From a virus, in the IMG/VR virus record IMGVR_UViG_3300048833_000056, positions 1-45,342 of that record: a stretch of 45,342 nt of DNA. One strand, given 5' to 3'. Of this stretch, positions 5,884 to 13,896 are shown piece by piece. Made by a program: the position numbers and the translations under genes. Numbering within the stretch: the stretch's first letter is position 1; each line of letters starts with the position of its first letter. The notes under the pieces were generated by a model. The model was not told where the DNA came from. It ran no database searches and was given only the letters and a program-made list of their open reading frames with translations.

Positions 5884-6150
5884 CTCAGGTCATCCCCAGG
5901 CTCCGCACACAGGACAGCCCGAGGATCACTTCAGGATCCCCTGAGGCTGCAGGAGCGGCGATCCTAGCCCCGTCTGGCTACAGGCACGATAGACGGTGGC
6001 GCACAGGGGGCTTACACGGCTTCCTGTGCGTTCTATGCGGTTGTGGATATTGAGGCGGGAACGGATGGGGATCCTGAGGTGATCCTAAGGGGAAGGTAGG
6101 AGTAATGAATACCTAATACCTCACTACACCTCATAGGAAGACTGAGGTTT
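5884..6150. repeat. Second short-repeat array, SRR-like
   Basis: Scattered CCTNAGG units, often followed by T (CCTCAGG 5884, CCTGAGG 5940 and 6073, CCTAAGG 6084, and half-units around 6117-6150 such as ACCTCA and TGAGGT). Together with 5242-5610 it brackets the likely terminal repeat, as SRR does on the terminase side in T7. Looser than the first array. Confidence 0.5.
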
Positions 6151-6214
6151 ACCTCAGACCAGCATTGAGGGATACAGCATGCGCGCGTCATGCGCGAGTA
6201 GCACGAGAATGGTG

Positions 6215-6228
6215 ATCCGTCAACGGAT
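6215..6228. promoter_or_regulatory. Operator palindrome ATCCG-TCAA-CGGAT, with promoter-like TTGACG
   Basis: Identical 14-mer to the early operator. On the minus strand it contains TTGACG (6223-6218); 17 bp on lies TACTCG preceded by TG, a poor -10. A second host promoter reading across the packaging region is possible. It lies about 85 bp beyond the terminase stop. Confidence 0.6.
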
Positions 6229-6310
6229 TGTTGATCAGCAGTGAGGAGCAGAGGTCGAATGGTCTAAGAGACCAATCCGCCACCACCCGACGTACTCCTC
6301 AGGATCTATT

Positions 6311-8041
6311 CTACCTACGTCGACCGACACCGCCAGCGACCCTGGCGAAGCTGTTGCCATGCTTCTTGACCAGGTGGCCCATGCCGAACCGCTCGTGGAA
6401 CTTGTCGATCATGTCGGACAGCTCCTTGTCGCGATGCTCGGCCTCTGCCTTGTGACTGTCACGGGCCAGGGCATCCCTGAACCAGCGCACCGCGTGGGCC
6501 AAGGCATCGAGACGGTCGTCGTGACGTAGACAGTTGCGATCCTTGGTGATGCGGGTGAGCTGGTACAGCAGGGAGTACTTCTGTTCCTTCTCGTCACCGC
6601 CGGCTGCGGAGGTGTCCTGGCGGACTGCCGTCGCGTCGATCACCAGGCGATGCTGGTTCAGCACCGGCTCCAGGTCTTCGATGATGCGGCGTTCCTTCTG
6701 GCCGGTGGCTCGGATCTCTTCCATGGTGACCGGGTAGGTCTTCGCCATGACGGGTTCCAGGAGCTTCATGAACATGCCGTCGCCGAAGTTGGATTCGATC
6801 AGGACGTTGCTCACCTTGTACTTCTTCGCCACCTCGGCGAGGCCGTCGAGCGTCGCGTCGTCGTAGCCGGTGCGGAATCCGCCCCAGGCCTTGAGGAAGA
6901 GCGTGCCTTCCAACTGGAACACGACCACCCACGCGGTCTCGTCACCACCGCGGCCTGATGGATCCACGACCAGGAGTCGACCTTCGTAGTCCTTGAAGAT
7001 CTCCGAGGTGTGCATCGGGCGGTACATGCGGTCGCCGCTGAAGCCCAGGTTGACGATGTCTTCCAGGCGCATGCGTGCGTCGCTTGACCAGACGTGCTTG
7101 ATCGGCGCGGTGTCGTTGTCGACGTCGGTGACGATGAGGTCGGACTGCTTGAGCGGATACCGGTCGCTGTCGCTCAGGCTCGTGTCGAGCATGAACTGCA
7201 ATGCGAAGCCGGAGCGCCCGTAGGAACCCTCACGCTCCGCCAGGTCGAGATCGCTGAAGCGCGTCGGCTCGGTGGACTTGCCGACCAGCGAGGGGTCAGC
7301 CTCAAGTTCCCTGAGGATGTCCGGGGCCAGGGCACCGTCGTACTTGTTGACGTCCTTGGGATACCTCACGGGCCACACGCGGCACTCGTAACCACGCTCG
7401 CGGACTTTCTTGTAGATCGACTGCTCGGTCTGTGGGGTGCCCAGGTAGATGATGTCGAAGCCTTCGGGCACGACGAGCGCGTCGTATTCCTTGATCAGCT
7501 CCGCCAAGCGTTCCCGCATGGTTTCCGTGAGGGAGTTCTTGGGCACCTCGACGTCGTCGGAGATCAGGATGGTGGCGCGACCGCCGGTCAGCTGGCCGGT
7601 GATACCGACACAGGACACAGACGGCGTGGGGTGAGCGTCAGCGGGGCCGACATCGAACGCCGTGGTGGCGTCACGCTGGCCTGACCTGGAGCGCAGGAAC
7701 TTCAGCTCCTCGATCTCGCTGATCAATCGCTTGATGAAGACGGCGTTTTCGAGCGCCTTGTCCTCATTCGCGGAGACGATCTTCACTCGTTCGTTGGGGT
7801 TGCGGTACAGACGCCACAGCGCATAGGCGCAAGTGATCCACGTCTTGGCCGCGCCGCGCCATGCCTGCACCATGCGGCGTCGATTACCGGTCGCCACGAA
7901 GTGGGCGATGGCGAGCTGGCGCTTGGTCGGGCTGGGCAGCTTCAGGTGCCGCCAGATGAACCACAGGAAATACCTGAAGTCGTCATGGAGCTTCTTTTCG
8001 GATTCCGTGCGGATCCATTCGGGGTAGGTCTTGTCGGTCAC
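6311..8041 (-). CDS. Large terminase subunit (T7 gp19-like)
   Basis: 576 residues (T7 gp19 has 586). The ATPase/nuclease motor that packages DNA through the portal and cuts concatemers. N-terminal ATPase: RGAAKTWIT at about residue 60 replaces the classic Walker A as in gp19, and ILISDDVEV gives Walker B. The nuclease domain begins near 365 with VVDPSGRGGDETAW and has NVLIESNFGDGMF and HDDRLDALAHAVRW at the C-terminal end. GTG start at 8041; an operator palindrome lies 8 bp upstream of it. The RBS is weak. Last structural gene before the packaging region, as in T7. Confidence 0.95.
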   Translation of the reverse strand: MTDKTYPEWIRTESEKKLHDDFRYFLWFIWRHLKLPSPTKRQLAIAHFVATGNRRRMVQAWRGAAKTWITCAYALWRLYRNPNERVKIVSANEDKALENAVFIKRLISEIEELKFLRSRSGQRDATTAFDVGPADAHPTPSVSCVGITGQLTGGRATILISDDVEVPKNSLTETMRERLAELIKEYDALVVPEGFDIIYLGTPQTEQSIYKKVRERGYECRVWPVRYPKDVNKYDGALAPDILRELEADPSLVGKSTEPTRFSDLDLAEREGSYGRSGFALQFMLDTSLSDSDRYPLKQSDLIVTDVDNDTAPIKHVWSSDARMRLEDIVNLGFSGDRMYRPMHTSEIFKDYEGRLLVVDPSGRGGDETAWVVVFQLEGTLFLKAWGGFRTGYDDATLDGLAEVAKKYKVSNVLIESNFGDGMFMKLLEPVMAKTYPVTMEEIRATGQKERRIIEDLEPVLNQHRLVIDATAVRQDTSAAGGDEKEQKYSLLYQLTRITKDRNCLRHDDRLDALAHAVRWFRDALARDSHKAEAEHRDKELSDMIDKFHERFGMGHLVKKHGNSFARVAGGVGRRR

Positions 8042-8049
8042 GTATAGGT

Positions 8050-8063
8050 ATCCGGAAACGGAT
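8050..8063. promoter_or_regulatory. Operator palindrome ATCCG-GAAA-CGGAT
   Basis: Exact copy immediately upstream of the terminase GTG. A weak minus-strand -10 (TATACG) follows, so either a host promoter for terminase or its translation start region would be masked. Confidence 0.6.
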
Positions 8064-8152
8064 TGTGCGGCCCAGGACGGGCCACGCAGAGAGGGGGTCG
8101 CTACGGTGGTAGCGGAGGAGGCCTTCCGTGGCCTCTAGGGGCGTTCCTTGCG
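8064..8152 (-). other. Three consecutive RNA hairpins before terminase
   Basis: In minus-strand order: GAGGCC/GGCCTC with a 6-base loop, CGCTAC/GTAGCG with a 4-base loop, and GGCCC/GGGCC with a 5-base loop. No U-tract. They occupy most of the gap between the Ntn-hydrolase-like gene and terminase and could process the mRNA or tune terminase expression. Confidence 0.5.
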
Positions 8153-8620
8153 TTAGCGCTTCTTGCGCTTCACGGGCACTTTGGGTGTCCGTAGGGAGAA
8201 CGTGCGGTACTCCGCTCGGGAGAACCAGTCGTACTTGGCCGCGGCCTTGAAGGCGTCCTTGACGGTGCCTCCTGCAGACAGCGCGCCCAGGGCGTACTTC
8301 GCGCCGGAGCCGACTGCGAAGAAGGGTTCGGTGAACGGGCCGGCAAGCGGCTTGTCATCGACCCAGTAGAAGTAGCCGGGGACACCAGGCTTGACCACCA
8401 GGCCGTAGAAGTCACCGCCGTCGACGCACTGCTCGCCCGCGTTGTACGCGTTGAGTGCTTCCACGCCGGCACCTAAGGTGGCCGAGGTGGCTCCGATCAT
8501 CGATCCATCGTTGGCGTACAGCACCTTGTTCTTCGCACCAGGAGTCGGACTTCCGCCCTCGCCTCCCCATGCGCGAGTGTCTGCGTACAGATTGCCGTCC
8601 TTGAAGATCACCAGGCTCAT
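8153..8620 (-). CDS. Ntn-hydrolase-like (proteasome/HslV-fold) protein
   Basis: 155 residues from ATG 8620, which overlaps the stop of the zinc-ribbon gene. The C-terminal half has the stretch FFAVGSGAKYALGALSAGG followed by helices (VKDAFKAAAKYD), close to the GSG...A-L-GA..AG signature of proteasome beta/HslV subunits; the tail is basic (VKRKKR). There is no early Thr/Ser nucleophile at residue 2 (the start is MSLVIFKDG; the Ser at position 2 could serve if Met is removed). Similar genes occur in other phages as peptidase T1-like proteins. Activity and target are unknown; next to terminase it may act in maturation. Confidence 0.65.
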   Translation of the reverse strand: MSLVIFKDGNLYADTRAWGGEGGSPTPGAKNKVLYANDGSMIGATSATLGAGVEALNAYNAGEQCVDGGDFYGLVVKPGVPGYFYWVDDKPLAGPFTEPFFAVGSGAKYALGALSAGGTVKDAFKAAAKYDWFSRAEYRTFSLRTPKVPVKRKKR

Positions 8621-8808
8621 GTCGAACCTGCCGATCCGCGACCGCGGTTGCAGAACCCGGTGCCCGTGAGGACGAACCCGGGTGCGCCGATCTGCTGCTC
8701 GACAGCGCCACCGCATTTACTGCAAGCGGGCTGCGGGGGATTCGACAGCTTGTAGAGGATCTCGCGAACGTCGCCACATTGGATGCACTTGAAGTCAGCG
8801 ATGGGCAT
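8617..8808 (-). CDS. FmdB-type zinc-ribbon protein, 63 aa
   Basis: Two CxxC knuckles: CIQCGD at residues 8-13 and CSKCGG at 29-34, starting MPIADFKC, as in the FmdB-like zinc-ribbon family. Small cytoplasmic protein, probably binds zinc and a partner protein or nucleic acid. Part of a run of small genes between the terminase subunits with overlapping starts and stops. Confidence 0.75.
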   Translation of the reverse strand: MPIADFKCIQCGDVREILYKLSNPPQPACSKCGGAVEQQIGAPGFVLTGTGFCNRGRGSAGST

Positions 8809-8809
8809 G

Positions 8810-9109
8810 TCAGTTACCTGCAGCCCAGGCGTTGAACGTCGAGCCGGTGTTCGCGCTCACGTTGAGGCGCACCAACGGAGCCGCGGGGATGAGTTCGACG
8901 AACTGACCGATAGCGGTGCGGGAGGTGCCGACGTTGAACCACGGCCCATTCTGGTCGAACGCGATCTGGAACTGGCAAGTGCGCGCCGTACCGCCGGCGA
9001 TATCCACGCCGACTGTGATCTGGGTGCCGCGGCAGTCGTCCCGCGGGACGGTAACGTACTGCGTCGCGGTCGCCGTGGCATGGGCGTTCGCGATTTTGCT
9101 GATGAACAT
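8810..9109 (-). CDS. Hypothetical virion-type protein, 99 aa
   Basis: Beta-rich sequence with YVTVPRDDCRGTQITVGVDIAGG, FQIAFDQNGPWFNVGTS and VRLNVSANTG. Such patterns occur in small head-decoration or tail-associated proteins; no specific family seen. Its start is coupled to the small terminase stop (TAATG). Confidence 0.6.
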   Translation of the reverse strand: MFISKIANAHATATATQYVTVPRDDCRGTQITVGVDIAGGTARTCQFQIAFDQNGPWFNVGTSRTAIGQFVELIPAAPLVRLNVSANTGSTFNAWAAGN

Positions 9110-9357
9110 TAGTGGGGTACTCCAGTGGTCATGTCTTCGGGGCCGAAGTCGGGCATGTGTGCAGCCAGGGTGTCTTTGACTTCCCTGCTGCGTGCGGGGG
9201 AATCGATGCCGTTCTCTTTCAGCATCTTGATGGCCTGAGCCAGGAGCGCCGGAGGAACCGGCAGCTTCTGATCGCGGTAGGACTTGATCTCCTCCTTCAA
9301 CGTTTCGACGGCCAGGAGATGCAGCTCGTCGAAGAGGTCTTCACTTGCGCGGCTCAC
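9109..9357 (-). CDS. Small terminase subunit (T7 gp18-like)
   Basis: 82 residues (gp18 has 89), helical, with LLAVETLKEEIKSY and LLAQAIKMLKENGIDS, matching the T7-like DNA maturase A pattern. It recognises concatemer DNA and loads the large subunit. Start overlaps the stop of the upstream gene (ATGA). Separated from terL by three small genes, whereas T7 has the spanins there. Confidence 0.8.
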   Translation of the reverse strand: MSRASEDLFDELHLLAVETLKEEIKSYRDQKLPVPPALLAQAIKMLKENGIDSPARSREVKDTLAAHMPDFGPEDMTTGVPH

Positions 9358-9596
9358 TTGTCCACCTCACGATCCAGACGGTCTTGCAAGACGGTCATCT
9401 TGGTGTTGGCTTCGGTGAGCTGGTCGGAGAGCTTGTCGATCTTCTGCAAGCTCGTCTCGACCTGTTCCAGGCGTTGATCCTGGACGGCGTTGGTGCTGGT
9501 GGACTTGATGATCGCGCCGGATCCAGCGAGCGTCGCCGCAGTTACGATTCCGATCATCAGCTTGGTGCCGATGGCGGCGATGGCTTCGGTTTTCAT
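9354..9596 (-). CDS. Membrane-anchored coiled-coil protein, 80 aa
   Basis: N-terminal hydrophobic stretch (IGTKLMIGIVTAATLAGSGA, about residues 9-28) and then a heptad-rich coiled coil (LEQVETSLQKIDKLSDQLTEANTKM). This is the shape of a small phage inner-membrane protein. The spanin pair is elsewhere (31083-30058), so this may be a pinholin/antiholin-like or lysis-timing factor at the T7 gene 17.5 position; the family is not certain. Confidence 0.6.
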   Translation of the reverse strand: MKTEAIAAIGTKLMIGIVTAATLAGSGAIIKSTSTNAVQDQRLEQVETSLQKIDKLSDQLTEANTKMTVLQDRLDREVDK

Positions 9597-9602
9597 GGAG
9601 TG

Positions 9603-9692
9603 TTATTTCTCAGTGTCCCGGTCACGCAGGCGAACCCACGCCACGAAGGCAGCGACCAGCGCTGCGACGGCGAATACGATGACGTCCATCAT
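9603..9692 (-). CDS. Single-helix membrane peptide, 29 aa
   Basis: Begins MMDVIVFAVAALVAAFVAW and ends with a charged tail (RLRDRDTEK): one membrane helix with a basic-acidic cytosolic end. Its ATG overlaps the upstream stop (ATGA). Next to the membrane coiled-coil gene, so possibly part of a holin set. Confidence 0.5.
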   Translation of the reverse strand: MMDVIVFAVAALVAAFVAWVRLRDRDTEK

Positions 9693-9898
9693 TCGACGGA
9701 CAACGAGATGTCGTAGATCGTGCCGAGGATGTACTCAGCGGCCTCGGCTTTCGTGAGCAGCAGGGTCAGCTGCGAGGTGCCCAGGAGGGACGGTGAGGTG
9801 CCTCCGGCAACATCGTTGAATACCAGGCGCTGCGTGCGGTCGGTCGGGAGGTCGTTGAGGGACTCGTTGGACTGCAGTGAGGTGTACTTGAGTTGCAT
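9689..9898 (-). CDS. Hypothetical structural protein, 69 aa
   Basis: Short protein (MQLKYTSLQSNESLNDLPTD ... QLTLLLTKAEAAEYILGTIYDISLSVE) lying directly behind the fibre-associated gene. No motif recognised. Start and stop are both coupled to neighbours. Confidence 0.6.
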   Translation of the reverse strand: MQLKYTSLQSNESLNDLPTDRTQRLVFNDVAGGTSPSLLGTSQLTLLLTKAEAAEYILGTIYDISLSVE

Positions 9899-10317
9899 CA
9901 GGTTTCCTTGGAGATGGTGACCGGGATGTCGATGGTCGAAGTGAAGGTTCCATCAGACACCGTGCAGCGGGCGGTGCCCGTGCGTTCGGTGCCGGTGGTG
10001 ATGCGGAACGTGGTGGTGGCGCTTGAGGCCGCGTCGATGGTTATGTCGGTGCCTCCTGAGGCCCACGTCCATGCATAGGTCTTCGTTGCGCCGGAGCCGC
10101 CTGTCGCTGTGCAAGTGACAGAAGGTGTGACCACGGGGTAGCTCGTGCTGACCCCTGAAACCACGCTTCGATTGAGCGACAACACCATCGCCAGCTTCTG
10201 CACCCACGTTCCGCCGGAGCGCACGAGGAGAGAAGTGGCGTCAACCATTGAGGCACCCACACGTTTCTTCGGCGTCGCGGAGACCCACGCGCCGGATACT
10301 CGTTTGTAGAAGGCCAT
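9898..10317 (-). CDS. Ig-like fold virion protein, 139 aa
   Basis: Start at ATG 10317. The opening MAFYKRVSGAWVSATPKKRV resembles short tail-tip proteins; residues 50-139 look like an immunoglobulin/PKD-type domain (YPVVTPSVTCTATGGSGATK ... ARCTVSDGTFTSTIDIPVTIS). Such domains decorate phage particles and may touch cell-surface sugars. Follows the second fibre gene by one base. Confidence 0.65.
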   Translation of the reverse strand: MAFYKRVSGAWVSATPKKRVGASMVDATSLLVRSGGTWVQKLAMVLSLNRSVVSGVSTSYPVVTPSVTCTATGGSGATKTYAWTWASGGTDITIDAASSATTTFRITTGTERTGTARCTVSDGTFTSTIDIPVTISKET

Positions 10318-10318
10318 G

Positions 10319-11911
10319 TCATGGAATCCAGATGTCGCCGTCCGCAGCCTTCGCGCCGGGATCGGAGCCGCCCACGAAGATGCGCGGTGCGCGTACCCAA
10401 GCGGCACTGTCTGCGGTCAACTGTTGGTGACCGGAGGTGGTGTAGAAGAACCCGTTGGCTTGGATGCCCCCATAGTTGCCGGTGAGAGTTGCGCCGTTGG
10501 CGTTCGTAGGCGTGAGACTGGTGCCTCGTACCTGACCGTCAACAGCCAGATCGGCTCCCGGGAGGACGTACTTGGTGTTATCGAAGTACAGGTACTTGTT
10601 CTGTGCGGCATTGAGGAATATCACGCCGGTTCCGTCACCGCGTGATGCAGTGATGTCCCGGCCAACGATGTTGCCGGCGTTGATGGCACCCACGATTATG
10701 TCGGCAGTCCATGCGCCCCACGTTCCACCGGTCTTGTGGCGTCGCCACCGAGCGCCATCGGCGTTCCCGGTGAACACCCACACTTCCTGTTGCAGCCAGT
10801 CAGCGTTGTGTCTGGTGACCTTTCCCATCACCCAGCTGCCGGCAAAAGCTGCTGGAGCGTTAAGACCACCGGAAGCCATGTACCAGCCATTGTTCACCGC
10901 GTTGTTCCAGTCGGTGATTGTTTCCGCGACCTCGCGGACTTCCGGGCGATAAGGCTGATAGTTCGCGGGATTGAAGTTGCCGCTCGTCCAGATACCACCA
11001 GCCGCGTTCAAGTACGACGTGCCGGCAGCGTGGTTGAACTCAAAGACACCGGAGGGGTTGTACCAGATATAGCCGGAGCCACTGCCGAGGCGCAGGACGC
11101 CAGAGGCCGCGTTACCTGCGTACCCTTGAATCCGAATCTCGCCACCCGTGAACTGCGGTGCCGCCGTGGTCAGAACGACAGGATCAGTAATCCCGTATCC
11201 ACCCAACGTCGTCGGCTTGCCGCTCGTGATGTCGGCCCATGCATGCGTATGCGCGGACGGAGTGAACGTCGTCGGCTTCCCCGAAAGTTCACCCCAAGTC
11301 ACCGTAGTGGACTGCAGTCGATACCGCGCATCCGCCGCGGTCTTCGTGTAGAAGTTCGCAGGATCGAACGTAGCAGCGGCAGCAGCGGCGGTCTGAGCAG
11401 CAACACGCGCAGCATCAGCAGCGACGCGGTCGGCTTCGACCTCAATCGCCGCCGCAAGTACCGCAGCTTCCTTTGTGGTGACACTCGACGCGGCAGCTTC
11501 CGCCTGGTTCTTGTAGACCAGAGCGTTCGCCGCATGCGTGCCGGCGGTGGAAGCGTAGGTGGACGCGAGGTCGCGAGCTGCAATCGCAGCATCACGGTAG
11601 CTCAGGGTCACCGCCTGTGCAGCCAAGGCGTCCACACGGGCACCTGAGGCCACCAGAGACGCTGCAAGAGCGTCCGCGGCGTGCGCTTCAGCGCTGCCCA
11701 CGGTGCCCGCGACGGTGCCTTCCATGGCTGCAGGGCAAGCGACGTAGTAGGTGGTGCCTGAGGAGTCCGTGAGGGGGTACTTCCCGTCGCCGTTGGGGCC
11801 ACCGGTGGGCGAACCCGCGAGCCAATCTTTCAACTGGCCCATGTAGATTCGCCAGTTGTCGATGAGACTCGACATCTGGTTCGCCAAGGCGGCGGGAGTT
11901 GGTGCAGTCAC
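10319..11911 (-). CDS. Distal tail fibre with pyocin-knob region
   Basis: 530 residues. Residues about 70-190 are alanine-rich and helical (trimeric coiled-coil type). They are followed by fibre repeats (WGELSGKPTTF, then SGKPTTLGGYGITDP) and a segment near 330-410 like the pyocin-knob fold (DWNNAVNNGWYMASGG, WVFTGNADGARWRRHK). The C-terminus is short and ends DGDIWIP. No chaperone domain is visible. Together with the preceding gene it probably forms a two-part receptor-binding fibre; the C-terminal half should set host range. Confidence 0.8.
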   Translation of the reverse strand: MTAPTPAALANQMSSLIDNWRIYMGQLKDWLAGSPTGGPNGDGKYPLTDSSGTTYYVACPAAMEGTVAGTVGSAEAHAADALAASLVASGARVDALAAQAVTLSYRDAAIAARDLASTYASTAGTHAANALVYKNQAEAAASSVTTKEAAVLAAAIEVEADRVAADAARVAAQTAAAAAATFDPANFYTKTAADARYRLQSTTVTWGELSGKPTTFTPSAHTHAWADITSGKPTTLGGYGITDPVVLTTAAPQFTGGEIRIQGYAGNAASGVLRLGSGSGYIWYNPSGVFEFNHAAGTSYLNAAGGIWTSGNFNPANYQPYRPEVREVAETITDWNNAVNNGWYMASGGLNAPAAFAGSWVMGKVTRHNADWLQQEVWVFTGNADGARWRRHKTGGTWGAWTADIIVGAINAGNIVGRDITASRGDGTGVIFLNAAQNKYLYFDNTKYVLPGADLAVDGQVRGTSLTPTNANGATLTGNYGGIQANGFFYTTSGHQQLTADSAAWVRAPRIFVGGSDPGAKAADGDIWIP

Positions 11912-11913
11912 GG

Positions 11914-13848
11914 TTATTCCTCAGTGATGACGGCCCCTGCTTCTTGATTCGGGGTGCCAGTGATGGTTGACATGCCGGTGCGGCTCGACACTTCCACTCG
12001 ATAGGTGAACTCGTTGGTGCCGGCGAGCGTGTCGGTGTACGTCCACGACCCCGTGGCAATCTCGTTGACCGCCCACGCGCCACCCTCAAACGAACTTTCC
12101 TTCACCGCAGTGGCCGTGTAGGTCGCGAGCAGTGTTTCGGTGCCGTTGTAGGTGCGATAGAGCTTCACCGTGGCGGTGCCGCCGGTGCCGTTGCCGATAG
12201 ACGTCGGGTTGTTCGGGCGAGCGTGTCGATAGACGTACGAGACGACGATGACTTTGGTGTTGCCGTTGGTGGCGAAAGGTCCGATGACGGCGCTCGTGGG
12301 GACCGTTGAGGTGGTCGTGCGGGCGGCGTTGTAAAGCGTGCCGGCGCGGAGCGAGCCTCCGAAGTACGCGCTGCCGTTCGTACCGACGTAGGTGATTGCA
12401 TTCGCCTTCGTGCAGGAAGAGATGGGCATCTTCAGGCCGAACCACTCGATGAGGTCGGAGTTGGCACCGAAGCCGACGCCAAGCACCTTCATGTGCGTGC
12501 CGGTGTCCAACACGATGCGTCCGTTCGTGTCGTTGATGTTCCACTGCGACTGGATTGCACCGCCGGTGATTTTGTCGACCACCAGATTGCGGATGTACGC
12601 GGTGTTCATGTAGACGCCGCCGGCATCAGCAGCGAACGGGACAGTCGGCGCTTGGCCGGGAGTCACGAGCGCGAACTTGTTGGCGAGGATGATGAACTCG
12701 GAGGAACCGCCTGAGTTGTAGAGGCCATAGCCCGAGACGTATCCGTTGACGTCCGTCTTCACGACGTAGGACGCCTTCAGTCCGTCGACCACGGAACCTA
12801 CGGTACTCAGCGATGCCTGGTTATTGTTGACTTGCGTCTGCAGCGTGGTGCGTGCAGTTGCCTCGGCGCTGTCAGCAGCGGCGCGTACCGTCTGCTCCGT
12901 CAGGATGAGGGCGCGTGCTTCGTTCACCTGTGCGAGCAAGCCGTCGATGCGGGTGCCCAGAGCGGTGTCGGCGGTGGCGCGTGCAGTCTGCTCGCTGGTG
13001 ATGAGGCCTTCAGCGGTTCCCACGCGGGCCGTGACGTTGCTCAGGTTCGTGGCGACAGCGGAGATGGCGGTCGTGCGTGCCGTCTGCTCATTCGCGATGG
13101 CCGCAGCGTTGTTGCCGAGGCTCGTGCTGATGGCAGCGAGACGCGACCCCAAGGACTCCGTGGGTGACACCTTGACCTTCGCGAGGTCGATGATGAAGGA
13201 CAGCGCGTCGCCACTCTTCGCACCAATCAGGTTGATGCTGGAGGCAAGCGCGTTGTCGCCCTCGATGCGTGCGGCCTGCTCGTTCTGCAGGAACGTGGTG
13301 ATGGACTCACCGTCCACGCTCGCCAGTGCGTCGATGATTTCCTCGACGGTGTCCAGACGGATGCGTTGAGCGTTGACCGTGGCGGCGTTGAGGTCGATGT
13401 CGGTGATGCGCTGCTGCAGGATTGCCAGCAACTCGCTGCTCAGGATTTCCTGAGTGACTTTGTCGAGGACTGAGCCGGCGCTGTCGCCACCACCAGACCA
13501 CAGCCTGTCGAGAGAACCGTCGACGAGCGCTTCGTAGTAGTCGCGCATCTCCTGAGAGATGTAGAGGTTCTGCAGGACGGCGAGGTTGAGTTCGTCTTCG
13601 GTGAGACGCGAGCCGTTGTTGAAGCGGACCAGAGGTTCGTCGACAGGAGTCCTGCGGAAAATCTCAAGGGTTCCTGAGGGCGCTTCGTTGAACTCAATCT
13701 GGGTGTCGTTGACCCAAGTGTAGTTGAGTGGATTCAGCTGCAGCGTGTTGTTGACCGAAAAGAAAACGTGCGTGCGGCTGATGTAGGGGAAGGGAACAGT
13801 GAACAGACGGGTCGAGCCGTCGAGCGGGATTGCAACTCGGCTGGTCAT
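11914..13848 (-). CDS. Proximal tail fibre, T7 gp17 N-terminus joined to gpJ-like C-terminus
   Basis: 644 residues. Residues 1-110 match the virion-anchoring domain of T7 gp17-type fibres (LDGSTRLFTVPFPYISRTHV, LNYTWVNDTQIEF, LRFN-like SRLTEDELNLAVLQNLY). Residues 190-340 are repeats around EQTARATADTAL, a coiled coil. Residues about 340-500 (GYGLYNSGGSSEFIILANKF, FAADAGGVYMNTAYIRNL) are like the DUF1983 region of lambda gpJ host-specificity proteins of siphoviruses. The end is a beta domain. The join suggests domain exchange between tail types. Confidence 0.85.
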   Translation of the reverse strand: MTSRVAIPLDGSTRLFTVPFPYISRTHVFFSVNNTLQLNPLNYTWVNDTQIEFNEAPSGTLEIFRRTPVDEPLVRFNNGSRLTEDELNLAVLQNLYISQEMRDYYEALVDGSLDRLWSGGGDSAGSVLDKVTQEILSSELLAILQQRITDIDLNAATVNAQRIRLDTVEEIIDALASVDGESITTFLQNEQAARIEGDNALASSINLIGAKSGDALSFIIDLAKVKVSPTESLGSRLAAISTSLGNNAAAIANEQTARTTAISAVATNLSNVTARVGTAEGLITSEQTARATADTALGTRIDGLLAQVNEARALILTEQTVRAAADSAEATARTTLQTQVNNNQASLSTVGSVVDGLKASYVVKTDVNGYVSGYGLYNSGGSSEFIILANKFALVTPGQAPTVPFAADAGGVYMNTAYIRNLVVDKITGGAIQSQWNINDTNGRIVLDTGTHMKVLGVGFGANSDLIEWFGLKMPISSCTKANAITYVGTNGSAYFGGSLRAGTLYNAARTTTSTVPTSAVIGPFATNGNTKVIVVSYVYRHARPNNPTSIGNGTGGTATVKLYRTYNGTETLLATYTATAVKESSFEGGAWAVNEIATGSWTYTDTLAGTNEFTYRVEVSSRTGMSTITGTPNQEAGAVITEE

Positions 13849-13860
13849 TGGTGCCTCAAT

Positions 13861-13893
13861 AGGAGAAAAGGAAAGGGGGCCGAAGCCCCCTTT
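13861..13893 (-). terminator. Terminator between gp16 and fibre genes
   Basis: Nine-pair stem AAAGGGGGC/GCCCCCTTT with a UUCG tetraloop, followed on the minus strand by CCTTTTCTCC. It comes after the gp16-like gene stop (13897) and before the fibre start, so fibre expression is set below that of internal proteins. Confidence 0.75.
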
Positions 13894-13896
13894 GTG

